This document shows, piece after piece, positions 33,099 through 40,946 of a stretch of 64,000 bases of DNA (position 1 is its first letter; each line of letters begins with the position of its first letter). Below the pieces are notes generated by a model, which ran no database searches, was not told where the DNA came from, and saw nothing but the letters and a program-made list of their open reading frames with translations. Source of the stretch: Bacteroidota bacterium. GTDB lineage: Bacteria > Bacteroidota > JABWAT01. A program made the position numbers and the translations under genes. The stretch is from NCBI GenBank assembly GCA_020161835.1, contig JAIUNL010000014.1, positions 62,001 to 126,000 of the forward strand, given 5' to 3'.

Positions 33099-34331
33099 TT
33101 AAGAAAAGTCAGGACGAAGATTTTTTCTGACGGATGAGGTCAGAACTTCAAATCCCGTTTCCGTTACAAGAACATCATCTTCTATCCGGATTCCGATATT
33201 TTCCTTGTTGATGTAAAGTCCGGGTTCAACGGTTACCACCATGCCCGGTTCCAAAAGTTGTGTGTACTGCCCGACGTCATGAACATCCAAACCTAAAAAG
33301 TGACTGACACGGTGCATGTAAACGTTGGTGATTTCTGACGGAAGCTGAATCAGTTTCAGTTTCATGGCTTCTTCAGTGAGCAATTCTTTTGCAAGATCAT
33401 TCAGCGATTGGTAAACAATTCCGGGTTTGATGGCTTTAATGACTTTTTCATTAACCCGAAGGACCGCTTCATAAATGGCTGCCTGCCGGTCGTTCATTTT
33501 ATTTTTCGGAAAAACACGGGTAATATCGGCTGAGTAGCCGTCAACTTCTGCACCCACATCAACCAGAATACAATCGTGATCACCCAATTGCTGATTATTT
33601 TCGGAATAATGCAGAACCGTAGCATTTTTCCCGGCGGCAATAATGGGATGGTACCCTTGTTCCTTCACGCCATGACGTTTGATTTCGTGGATGAAGGCTG
33701 CTTCAAGTTCATATTCAAAATCAACAGTTGGGGCAACCTGTCTCATTTTTTCAATTCCGGCACCGGTAACTTCAATTGCCCGCCGGATTTTACTGAGTTC
33801 GTGATTTTCTTTGAGTTGTCTCAGTTTTGAAGTCAGCGGGTTTGCCGATCCGAATGAAACCAGTGGAAACGCGGCCCGGATTTTTTCCAGAATCGTTTTT
33901 GCAGGATGATGGATGTAACTGAAATCAAGTTCGGGAATGTTGAGAAGCACTTTCTTCTGGGATGAAAACATCCGTCCGAATTTCAGTTCAAACTCATCCC
34001 AATAATGCAGATTTGAAAGTCCTGTTTTTTCCTGAATGGATTCTTTTGTTTCAACCCCGCCATCCCAGCGTGCTTTAACCTCATCGGGGCGGGGAATTAG
34101 CAACCATTCATTTGAACCCAGAAATCCTTCTGCAGTGATGATCAGAAGGGCAGGTGTGAGTTCCCAAAGACCGGTTAAATAGTAAAAATTGGAGTCCTGC
34201 CGGAAGGGGAAAAACTGATCATGAGTTTTCCAGGCCGGGTAACTTGAGGTGAAAATGGCAATCTCGTTGTGATTTAATTGCTGAAGGATGGCATTTCTTT
34301 TTCGTTTGTGGAAATCAGCATCTATTTTCAT
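33099..34331 (-). CDS. pepP: Xaa-Pro aminopeptidase
   Basis: Metallopeptidase (M24B) of 410 residues removing N-terminal residues next to proline. The N-terminal creatinase-like domain (about 1-170) includes PFRQDSNFYYLTGL. The C-terminal pita-bread domain carries the metal ligands: Asp in LVDVGAEVDGYSADITR (two, near 245-256), His in HRVSHFLGLDVHD (near 335), Glu in VTVEPGLY (near 368) and Glu in IRIEDDVLV (near 384). The ATG at 34331 gives the usual N-terminus; the longer frame to 34463 overlaps the divergent mazG gene and is rejected. The two starts are only 27 bases apart. Confidence 0.93.
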   Translation of the reverse strand: MKIDADFHKRKRNAILQQLNHNEIAIFTSSYPAWKTHDQFFPFRQDSNFYYLTGLWELTPALLIITAEGFLGSNEWLLIPRPDEVKARWDGGVETKESIQEKTGLSNLHYWDEFELKFGRMFSSQKKVLLNIPELDFSYIHHPAKTILEKIRAAFPLVSFGSANPLTSKLRQLKENHELSKIRRAIEVTGAGIEKMRQVAPTVDFEYELEAAFIHEIKRHGVKEQGYHPIIAAGKNATVLHYSENNQQLGDHDCILVDVGAEVDGYSADITRVFPKNKMNDRQAAIYEAVLRVNEKVIKAIKPGIVYQSLNDLAKELLTEEAMKLKLIQLPSEITNVYMHRVSHFLGLDVHDVGQYTQLLEPGMVVTVEPGLYINKENIGIRIEDDVLVTETGFEVLTSSVRKNLRPDFS

Positions 34332-34338
34332 AATTTTG
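34306..34338 (+). promoter_or_regulatory. Predicted mazG promoter (TTG-N22-TAATTTTG)
   Basis: TTG 34306-34308, 22 bases, TAATTTTG 34331-34338, a perfect -7 box with slightly long spacing. It overlaps the first codons of the divergent pepP, so it would give a very short mazG leader of about 12 bases. Confidence 0.5.
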
Positions 34339-34358
34339 TACCCATTTTGAATGACCTT

Positions 34359-35126
34359 ATGCATGAACTGACCCGGAAATTCCAGGATTTTTTTGAAGTT
34401 GTTGTCCGCCTGCGAAAAGAATGCCCGTGGGATTCTGTTCAGACTCACCAGACTCTCAGTCAACTGATGATTGAAGAAGTCTATGAAGCCACCGACGCCA
34501 TCGAAAAGAAAGATTACCAGGACCTGAAAAAGGAACTGGGTGATATTTTACTTCACGTGGTTTTGAATGCCATTATTGCAGAAGAAACCAACACGTTTAC
34601 GATGACAGAAGTTCTGACTTCCATCACCAAAAAACTGATTGAACGTCATCCGCACATTTTTTCTGATGTAAAAGTAAATTCAGTTGACGAAGTTAAACAA
34701 AATTGGGAAGCTCTGAAACTGAAAGAAGGAAGAACTTCTGTTCTTGAGGGAGTCCCTGATGCGTTACCTGCTTTGCTTCAGGCTTACCGGATTCAGGAAA
34801 AAGTGGCTTCGATCGGATTTGACTGGCAGGACCGCAATCAGGTCTGGGAAAAGGTAGAAGAAGAAATCAGGGAAATTAAGGCTGTGCCGGTGGATGATAA
34901 AGACGAGCTGGAAGCTGAATTTGGTGATTTACTGTTTAGTTTGGTGAATTATGCACGTCATTCGGGACTTTCTCCGGAAGGCGCCTTATCCAGAACAAAC
35001 AGAAAATTTAAACGCCGTTTTGAACATGTTGAAAAAAGAATGAAAGAAACCAACAGGGAATGGCACCAAACGTCCCTTCAGCAGATGGATCTTTTCTGGG
35101 ATGAAGCCAAAGGATTGGGACTTTAA
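34359..35126 (+). CDS. mazG: Nucleoside triphosphate pyrophosphohydrolase MazG
   Basis: Hydrolyses (d)NTPs to monophosphate and pyrophosphate, cleaning the nucleotide pool. The 255-residue protein has two MazG domains. The first (about 10-115) has LRKECPWDSVQTHQTL, EEVYEATDAIEKKD and ELGDILLHVVL with the E-E-x-x-D metal ligands. The second (about 145-250) has KVEEEIREIKAV and EAEFGDLLFSLVNYARH. Length and order match E. coli MazG. The start at 34359 is chosen because it begins the conserved helix and follows the predicted promoter; the open frame reaches 34278 inside the divergent pepP. Confidence 0.95.
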   Translation: MHELTRKFQDFFEVVVRLRKECPWDSVQTHQTLSQLMIEEVYEATDAIEKKDYQDLKKELGDILLHVVLNAIIAEETNTFTMTEVLTSITKKLIERHPHIFSDVKVNSVDEVKQNWEALKLKEGRTSVLEGVPDALPALLQAYRIQEKVASIGFDWQDRNQVWEKVEEEIREIKAVPVDDKDELEAEFGDLLFSLVNYARHSGLSPEGALSRTNRKFKRRFEHVEKRMKETNREWHQTSLQQMDLFWDEAKGLGL

Positions 35127-35426
35127 TACCGGGGACAAGGGACAGGGGACTGGTGACGATTCTGGAAAAACGGTCACTGTCCTTCGGCTCCGCTCAGGAA
35201 CCAAGTCGAAGTGCCCGTTTTAAAGTTGCTGGTGGTAAGTTGAAAAAAGGGTCAATGAATGTGTCATCCCGAGTGATCCCGAAAGCGTTCGGGATTGTAT
35301 CGAGGGACAGCCTGCCCCGAACGCTTTCGGGGGGTGCCGAAGGCGGGGTGGTTTTGTTTTTTATAATTACCCAAAATCAAAAACAATATAAATATAATAA
35401 AAACAATTACTTAAAATAAAAGCAAC
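35127..35426. repeat. Intergenic cluster of small repeats
   Basis: No gene. 35131-35158 holds four 7-base units of GGGGACA type. Around 35171-35216 is a phrase related to the GCGGAGTCGAAG repeat of 1.6-1.9 kb, here with an internal hairpin (CCTTCGGCTCCGCTCAGG). 35278-35293 is CCCGAAAGCGTTCGGG, and 35316-35333 carries its reverse complement within CCCCGAACGCTTTCGGGG, forming a long inverted pair. A related single hairpin, CCCGAAAGTGTTCGGG, occurs near 54658. The last 70 bases are AT-rich and lead into the glycosyltransferase gene. Confidence 0.75.
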
Positions 35427-36524
35427 ATGAACTTTACTGACATCAGATTCGACTGCCGTCACTTCCGTGGTGATATTCCCTGCAAACCCAATAAACTTCG
35501 TGATAAAGTTTGTGCCTCCTGTGATGAATATGATCAGGTTACCAAACGGATTCTCATCATTAAACTCGGTGCGATTGGGGATGTGATCAGAACCTCCCCG
35601 CTGGTTCAGAAATATCGCCAGGTTTATCCCGGTTGCCACATTTCATGGATTACTTTATCCCCTGAAGTCGTTCCTTCAAAAACGGTTGACAAAATCTACA
35701 AATTTGAGTTCAAATCAGTTTATGCGCTGACGCATCAGAAATTTGATATTGCCATCAATCTGGACAAAGATGTTGAGGCCTGCAGTTTGCTTGAAGATGT
35801 CTATGCTATTGAAAAATATGGATTTACCATGCAGGATGGACATGTAACGGTTGCCAATCATCTGGCAGAGCACAAGTTTATCACCGGCATGTTTGATAAT
35901 ATTTCAAAAACAAACACCATGAATTACATGGAAGAGATTTTTGAAATCTGTGGGTTTACGTTTAACAAAGAACCCTACGTTCTTGAATTGAATCCGGCTT
36001 ATGACGGAATGTGGGGGGATTTAAAATCCCGTGCCTCGGGTAAGAAAATAATCGGACTGAACACCGGCTGTGGTGAAAGATGGCTTACCCGTCTCTGGCC
36101 TGAAGCGTACTGGATTGAACTGATAAAAAAAATCCAGGCAGCCGGTCATTTTCCCTTATTGCTTGGCGGTCCCGCTGAGGATGCCCAGAATAAAAAATAT
36201 GCTGAGGCAACGGGTGCATTTTATCCCGGAACTTTTCCGCTGCAGCAGTTTTTCTCGCTGACCAATCAGTGCGATGTGATTCTGACCGCTGTTTCAATGA
36301 TGATGCACATTGCAATCGGACTTAAAATCCCGCAGGTGCTTTTCGTTAACATTTTCAATGTTCATGAATTTGAACTTTACGGCAAGGGAATTATTGTACA
36401 GCCGGAAACCGGTTGCGATTGTTATTTCGGCAATTCTTGTAAACGTGACAATCATTGCATGAACGATTTACCGGTTTCGAAAGTGTATTCTGCAGTTGAA
36501 GACATGATTAAACTGGGCCGGTAA
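35427..36524 (+). CDS. Glycosyltransferase family 9 (heptosyltransferase-like) with cysteine motifs
   Basis: A 365-residue GT-B glycosyltransferase of the family that includes LPS heptosyltransferases. Core signs: RILIIKLGAIGDVIRTSPLVQKY (about 41-63), NTGCGERWLTRLWP (about 212-225), LLLGGPAEDAQN (about 239), and the acceptor-side CDVILTAVSMMMHIAIGLKIPQV (about 275-300). Unusually, the N-terminus carries a Cys cluster (CRHFRGDIPC and CASC within the first 32 residues) and the C-terminus another (CDCYFGNSCKRDNHCM), suggesting a metal site. It is followed six bases later by a family 4 glycosyltransferase, so both probably act on the same surface glycan. Confidence 0.88.
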   Translation: MNFTDIRFDCRHFRGDIPCKPNKLRDKVCASCDEYDQVTKRILIIKLGAIGDVIRTSPLVQKYRQVYPGCHISWITLSPEVVPSKTVDKIYKFEFKSVYALTHQKFDIAINLDKDVEACSLLEDVYAIEKYGFTMQDGHVTVANHLAEHKFITGMFDNISKTNTMNYMEEIFEICGFTFNKEPYVLELNPAYDGMWGDLKSRASGKKIIGLNTGCGERWLTRLWPEAYWIELIKKIQAAGHFPLLLGGPAEDAQNKKYAEATGAFYPGTFPLQQFFSLTNQCDVILTAVSMMMHIAIGLKIPQVLFVNIFNVHEFELYGKGIIVQPETGCDCYFGNSCKRDNHCMNDLPVSKVYSAVEDMIKLGR

Positions 36525-36530
36525 TTCAGT

Positions 36531-37655
36531 ATGAAAATTGCCTATCTCTCTACGTTTTTCCCCTATCGTGGCGGCATTGCCCAGTTCAATGCTTCACTTT
36601 TCCGTGAACTTGAAAAAACGAATGAGATTCAGGCTTTTACCTTCACCCGTCAGTATCCCGATTTGCTCTTTCCCGGGCAGACTCAGTTTGTGACTGAACA
36701 GGATGCAGTTGACCGGATTCCGGCAATACGGTCTTTAGATACTATAAATCCCGTATCCTGGAAAAAAACTGCTGAAATAATAGGCAAGCAACAACCTGAT
36801 TTGCTGCTGATGAAATTCTGGATGCCGTTTTTTGCTCCGTCACTCGGGTACGTTTCAGGTAAAGTCAGAAAAGGAAAAACCAAATCCATTGCCATTTTGG
36901 ATAATGTGATTCCGCACGAAAAACGACCCGGCGATCTGGCTTTAATCCGGTATTACCTGAATCGTGTTGACGGTTTTATAGCCATGAGCAAGTCAGTTGA
37001 ACAGGATTTGCTTTCACTTAAACCCGATGCAAAATTCCGGTTGAAAGCCCATCCCGTTTATGATCATTTTCCCGCTTCTGTTGATCAGGTAACGGCCAGA
37101 AAAGCCCTGAACCTTCCTGAAAACAAAATCATTCTCCTCTTTTTCGGATTTATCAGGGATTACAAAGGTCTTGATCTTTTGATTGAAGCGATGCCAAAAC
37201 TTGATGACCGTTTTCACCTGGTTATTGCGGGTGAGGTTTATGGTCAGTTTGATAAATACCAGGAAAGAATTGACAAACTTGGGTTGAAAGACCGGGCTTC
37301 AGTATTCACCCGTTACATCAGTGACCCTGAAGTGGCTCAGTTTTTCTCTGCTGCCGACTTAGGTGTTTTACCTTACAAAACAGCAACTCAAAGCGGAATT
37401 GTACAAATAGCCTATCATTATGACCTGCCGGTTCTGGTTACAGATGTTGGCGGGTTAACAGAAATGGTAACAGACGGAAAAACCGGCTTGGTGATTCCTT
37501 TACCCGATTCTCAATTAATTGCAGACGGAATTCTTGATGCATTTCGGGAAAATAAAAATCTGGATGTCTTCAGGAAAGAAATTCAGTTGAAAAAACCGGA
37601 GATGTCGTGGTCAGGATTTGCCGGAACGGTGCTGGGTTTGGCAGGGGAAATATGA
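36531..37655 (+). CDS. Glycosyltransferase family 4
   Basis: A 374-residue GT-B glycosyltransferase. An N-terminal acceptor domain starts with YLSTFFPYRGGIAQFNASL (glycine-rich loop). The C-terminal nucleotide-sugar domain has LLFFGFIRDYKGLDLLIEAM (about 200), VIAGEVYG (about 225) and DLGVLPYKTATQSGIVQIAYHYDLPVLVTDVGGL (about 278-310), the last holding the E(x)7E-like region with the first Glu replaced by Lys (PYKTATQSG). It lies in an operon with the family 9 enzyme. It is cytoplasmic or membrane-associated and its sugar donor is unknown. Confidence 0.9.
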   Translation: MKIAYLSTFFPYRGGIAQFNASLFRELEKTNEIQAFTFTRQYPDLLFPGQTQFVTEQDAVDRIPAIRSLDTINPVSWKKTAEIIGKQQPDLLLMKFWMPFFAPSLGYVSGKVRKGKTKSIAILDNVIPHEKRPGDLALIRYYLNRVDGFIAMSKSVEQDLLSLKPDAKFRLKAHPVYDHFPASVDQVTARKALNLPENKIILLFFGFIRDYKGLDLLIEAMPKLDDRFHLVIAGEVYGQFDKYQERIDKLGLKDRASVFTRYISDPEVAQFFSAADLGVLPYKTATQSGIVQIAYHYDLPVLVTDVGGLTEMVTDGKTGLVIPLPDSQLIADGILDAFRENKNLDVFRKEIQLKKPEMSWSGFAGTVLGLAGEI

Positions 37656-37776
37656 AATTTTGAATTTTGAATTGCGAATTTGAATTTTAAAATATCAGAT
37701 TGAAGACAGAAAAATTATTTCCGTCACCCGTCACCCGTCACCCGTCACCCGTCACCCGTCACCCGTCACCCGTCAC
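37653..37776. repeat. Two heptamer arrays: TTGAATT type and exact CCGTCAC x8
   Basis: 37653-37687 holds five degenerate 7-base units (TGAAATT, TTGAATT, TTGAATT, GCGAATT, TGAATTT). 37721-37776 holds eight perfect copies of CCGTCAC. The second array runs up to the stop codon of the PstS-like gene on the minus strand. The perfection of the second array suggests recent expansion or active slippage. Confidence 0.92.
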
Positions 37777-38609
37777 CACAATGAAATAAATCCTGCTTCC
37801 TGAACTATTTTTTGACCTGCCGGACTTTGAACCCAATTGATGAACTGTTCGGTTAATCCTTTTGGTGAATCAACTACATAAAAATAAAGATACCGGGTAA
37901 TGGGATAACGGTTTTCCCGAACATTTTCAATTGAAGGTTCTATTCCATTTATAACAATTGCTTTACCTTCCTTTGAATGAAAAATTCCGCCATAGCCGAT
38001 TCCTTGCGGTGTTTCACTCAATTTTTTAATCATGACCGAACTGTTTGGGACTATCTGAGCTCCTTCCGCCTGAGGTTCATTTAGTAAAACGTGCTCTTTA
38101 AAGTAAAGATAGGTTCCCGAATTCGGCGGTCTTACAAAAACCACAACATCAAGATCAGGACCACCAATTTCTTTCCAGTTCTTGATTTTTCCGGTAAATA
38201 AATTCCTGACCTGATCAAGTGTTAATTGGGTAACCGGGTTTGATGGATGGACGTAAATACTAAGTGCATCTTTTGCAACCTGATAAGACAACCCGACACT
38301 ATTATATTTCTTTGCAATTGGTTTAATTTCCTCAGGAGTTAAGGGTCTTGAAGCCGCACAAATGTCAGTGAGTCCGTTTGTGATGTCTTTCACGCCCGTT
38401 CCTGTTCCGCCGCCTGTAACGTGGACTGAAATATTGGGGTGTTTGTGCATGAAATCAGCAGCCAGTTTTTGGGTAAGCGGAATCATCGTTTCTGAACCCG
38501 TTATCCGAAGTAATGTGGGGTTTTCAGTTCCAGAACTTACATTGGACTGATTGCAACCCGCAAGCAGGCAAAAAAAGACAAGGGAAAGGGATTGAATAAT
38601 TGATTTCAT
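37773..38609 (-). CDS. PstS-like phosphate-binding lipoprotein
   Basis: A 278-residue lipoprotein (lipobox CLLAGC at about 14-19) of the phosphate ABC-transporter substrate-binding family. Signs are ITGSETMIPLTQKLAADF (about 33), HVTGGGTGTGVKDITNG (about 60-76), IYVHPSNPVTQLTLDQVRNLFTGKIKNWKEIGG (about 110-142) and RPPNSGTYLYFKEHVL. The ATG at 38609 overlaps the stop of the M28 peptidase gene (ATGA). No pstCAB genes are adjacent, so it may act with a transporter elsewhere or in signalling. The start at 38666 would fall inside the peptidase gene. Confidence 0.88.
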   Translation of the reverse strand: MKSIIQSLSLVFFCLLAGCNQSNVSSGTENPTLLRITGSETMIPLTQKLAADFMHKHPNISVHVTGGGTGTGVKDITNGLTDICAASRPLTPEEIKPIAKKYNSVGLSYQVAKDALSIYVHPSNPVTQLTLDQVRNLFTGKIKNWKEIGGPDLDVVVFVRPPNSGTYLYFKEHVLLNEPQAEGAQIVPNSSVMIKKLSETPQGIGYGGIFHSKEGKAIVINGIEPSIENVRENRYPITRYLYFYVVDSPKGLTEQFINWVQSPAGQKIVQEAGFISLW

Positions 38610-40240
38610 CGTTTCTCTGCAATGGTTTGAAGCCTTACATTTCTGTAGGGTGCCTGACTGTTCCAAACAATTTCACCTTCATACTCAGCGGTTTCTTTGA
38701 TCATTTTTAAAATTAATTCTGAATGTTGACGCACCGCCCGCCAATTAATGGGTTGGTTAAGATCATCAAACGGAGAATGATACCGGGTTTGATCCCATTT
38801 CATTTTTATTTCTTCAGCAACAGTTTCCTGCAAATTTTTATATTGGGTTCCTTCCAAAATTGAAACGGATGGAATTCCTGCACTTGCAAATGCAAAATGA
38901 TCTGACCGGAAAAAAGATTCAGAATTTAATTGAGATTGTGGGATTTTGCTTGGTTTCAGGTTCTGTTTTTTTAGCACAGTTTCAAGAACCCGGCCGAGGT
39001 TAGAATAGTCACTCCCAATCCCGATAACATCCTGAAATTCATCAAAACTTGAAATACCGTCAATATTGATGTTTGCCGTGGTCCTGTAAAGCGGAAAAAC
39101 AGGGTGCATGGTGTAAAACTGGGAACCCAGCAATCCTTTTTCTTCTCCGGTTGTCAGGATAAAAATAACTGTTCGTTCGGGCTTATTTTCCGGGAGGTTT
39201 AAAAGCCTTGCAATTTCAAGTGTTACCGCAACTCCCATCGCATTGTCGAAAACCCCGTTATAAATTGAATCTGAATTATTCTTCAGTCCAATTCCAAGAT
39301 GATCATAATGGGCGGAAACCAGAACGGCCGTTTCTGCAAGAAGGGCATCACTGCCTTCAATTTTCCCGATTACATTTGCTGCCATAAAATCACGTTGTCT
39401 GAATTCTCCTGAAAAGGAAAGTTTGGCAACTAAATTGAAACTTCTTATTGCGTTGAATTTATCCATATCCATGACGTCCTGATATGAATATCCTGAACCG
39501 GAAAAAAGAGCTGAGGCGTGTTTGGGATTCAGTAATAAACTTAAGTTACCTGCAGGTGCAAAAGCCTGGGTAACCGTTTCAAACGAAAATTCCTTTACCC
39601 AGTAGGTCCATGGCCGGTAATCATCACGTGGGTTGGGAATGAGGATGCATCCTGCAGCACCAAACCCGATTGCCTGCCGTTGCTTGGCTTCAACTGAACT
39701 GTAAATGGTTTGTAATTTTCCGTTGAACCAGGCCGGATCATCTGATTCAGGTTCACCGGTAAGGATCACCACAATTTTTCCGGTTACATCAATATCCTGA
39801 TAGTCGTTATAATCATATTGGGGTGCATTGATTCCATATCCGGCAAAAACCATCTGAACCGGTTTTGGAATAAACGTTTGAGCACCTGTTTTAAAAAGTA
39901 AATAATCCTGACCTAAAAGAAGCAACCTTGTTTCATCGATGAATTCGAGAATCAATCTGGAGTCTGGTAAGGGTGTACTTCCGTGAAGGGGGATGTTTTG
40001 AAACCAGGAACCCTCATCTCCCGCTGGCTCAAGACCGGATTCATTGAGTTGACTTGCGAGATAATTTGCAGCTTTTACCCCGCCCGGAGTTCCTGTACCT
40101 CTGCCTTGCAGGGAATCATGCCCTAGAACGGAAATCAGTTTTTGTATCCGAAGTGTGTCTGGTTCAAATCCGGTAATCTGCAAACCAAACGCAGGCAAAT
40201 AGAAAAACACGAACAGATAAATGAGAATAATGACTTTCAT
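38606..40240 (-). CDS. Exported M28 family metallopeptidase with PA domain
   Basis: A 544-residue exported aminopeptidase-type enzyme using two zinc ions. Signal peptide about 1-19. A PA-type insert lies at about 130-250 (VFAGYGINAPQYDYNDYQDIDVTGKIVVI). The catalytic domain is marked by VLVSAHYDHLGIG (His and Asp, about 312), NGVFDNAMGVAVTLEIA (bridging Asp, about 330), LTTGEEKGLLGSQFY (catalytic and ligand Glu, about 365) and SDHFAFASAGIPSVS (last His, about 450). It is translationally coupled to the PstS-like gene. It is divergent from the plus-strand gene at 40341. Confidence 0.92.
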   Translation of the reverse strand: MKVIILIYLFVFFYLPAFGLQITGFEPDTLRIQKLISVLGHDSLQGRGTGTPGGVKAANYLASQLNESGLEPAGDEGSWFQNIPLHGSTPLPDSRLILEFIDETRLLLLGQDYLLFKTGAQTFIPKPVQMVFAGYGINAPQYDYNDYQDIDVTGKIVVILTGEPESDDPAWFNGKLQTIYSSVEAKQRQAIGFGAAGCILIPNPRDDYRPWTYWVKEFSFETVTQAFAPAGNLSLLLNPKHASALFSGSGYSYQDVMDMDKFNAIRSFNLVAKLSFSGEFRQRDFMAANVIGKIEGSDALLAETAVLVSAHYDHLGIGLKNNSDSIYNGVFDNAMGVAVTLEIARLLNLPENKPERTVIFILTTGEEKGLLGSQFYTMHPVFPLYRTTANINIDGISSFDEFQDVIGIGSDYSNLGRVLETVLKKQNLKPSKIPQSQLNSESFFRSDHFAFASAGIPSVSILEGTQYKNLQETVAEEIKMKWDQTRYHSPFDDLNQPINWRAVRQHSELILKMIKETAEYEGEIVWNSQAPYRNVRLQTIAEKR

Positions 40241-40295
40241 GGTTTGATATTAATTGAATTTACAGGAAAAGGCAAAAAACGTGAGTTGCAAAAAG

Positions 40296-40326
40296 TTGAA
40301 ATCAATCCAAAATTCTGATAACTTTG
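40296..40326 (+). promoter_or_regulatory. Predicted promoter (TTG-N20-TAACTTTG), perfect match
   Basis: TTG 40296-40298, exactly 20 bases, TAACTTTG 40319-40326, only 14 bases before the ATG at 40341. The box lies inside the longer open frame starting at 40254, which argues for the later start. Confidence 0.72.
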
Positions 40327-40340
40327 AATTATATCCCGAT

Positions 40341-40946
40341 ATGAACTCAAATATTCGTTTTTACCTATCCATCATGATGGCTCTGACTTTTCAGTCAGCG
40401 GTTTCCCAATCTTACCGGTCGGTTTCGGAACGGTCAGGGATTGATTTGGTTTTTTTGGCTGAACATGAGGTTTCTGCTGCAAAAAAGGCTGGATTTGAAG
40501 CCAAGGCTTTGCTAAACCTGATCAGTGAAGCCGAATTTGCTGACCGGGTGTATAAAAACGGGAAACGGTTACTGAACCATGCAACAGTTGATTTTCTTGC
40601 CAATGCATCGCTTCCTGATAAAAAGGGTCCCGGCTATGTTCGATATTTGTTTCCCGATTCTGTAACAGTCACCTATCTGTTTTACAAAAACTACCACGAC
40701 TCCCTCCCCAGTCAAACCATTTCTGCAGAAAAACAGGATTCATCATTGAACCTGTTTGTTGATTTTCCTTCCGAAAGAAAAATTGAAACCTGGCAGTTTT
40801 CGATGGTTGGAGGTGGCCGGATGAGCCGGAGTGAATCAAAAATGCCGGTTTATAAAGTTGAATGGTTTCCTGATGGCGGTTTCACAGTTTCCCGGCGCCT
40901 GAAATCGGGAAAGTGGAAAACAGAAAAGTTTGGGGATACGGAATGA
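40341..40946 (+). CDS. Exported protein of unknown function, coupled to the barrel/HhH gene
   Basis: A 201-residue exported protein: signal peptide about 1-22 (ends SAVSQ), then a helical region (LAEHEVSAAKKAGFEAKALLNLISEAEFADRV) and a strand-rich second half (VDFPSERKIETWQFSMVGGGRMSRSESKM, VEWFPDGGFTVSRRLKSGKW). I do not recognise a family. The start at 40341 sits 14 bases after a perfect promoter; the frame is open from 40254, but that part contains the promoter. Its stop overlaps the start of the next gene (ATGA), so the two proteins are likely partners at the outer membrane or in the periplasm. Confidence 0.78.
   Translation: MNSNIRFYLSIMMALTFQSAVSQSYRSVSERSGIDLVFLAEHEVSAAKKAGFEAKALLNLISEAEFADRVYKNGKRLLNHATVDFLANASLPDKKGPGYVRYLFPDSVTVTYLFYKNYHDSLPSQTISAEKQDSSLNLFVDFPSERKIETWQFSMVGGGRMSRSESKMPVYKVEWFPDGGFTVSRRLKSGKWKTEKFGDTE

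Noticed and set aside
37721..37776. CCGTCAC repeat as a CRISPR array
   Set aside because: The units are 7 bases with no spacers, and no cas gene is in the window. It is a simple tandem array.
40254..40340. Longer start of the exported protein gene at 40254
   Set aside because: This stretch contains a perfect TTG-N20-TAACTTTG promoter, and the signal peptide begins at 40341.
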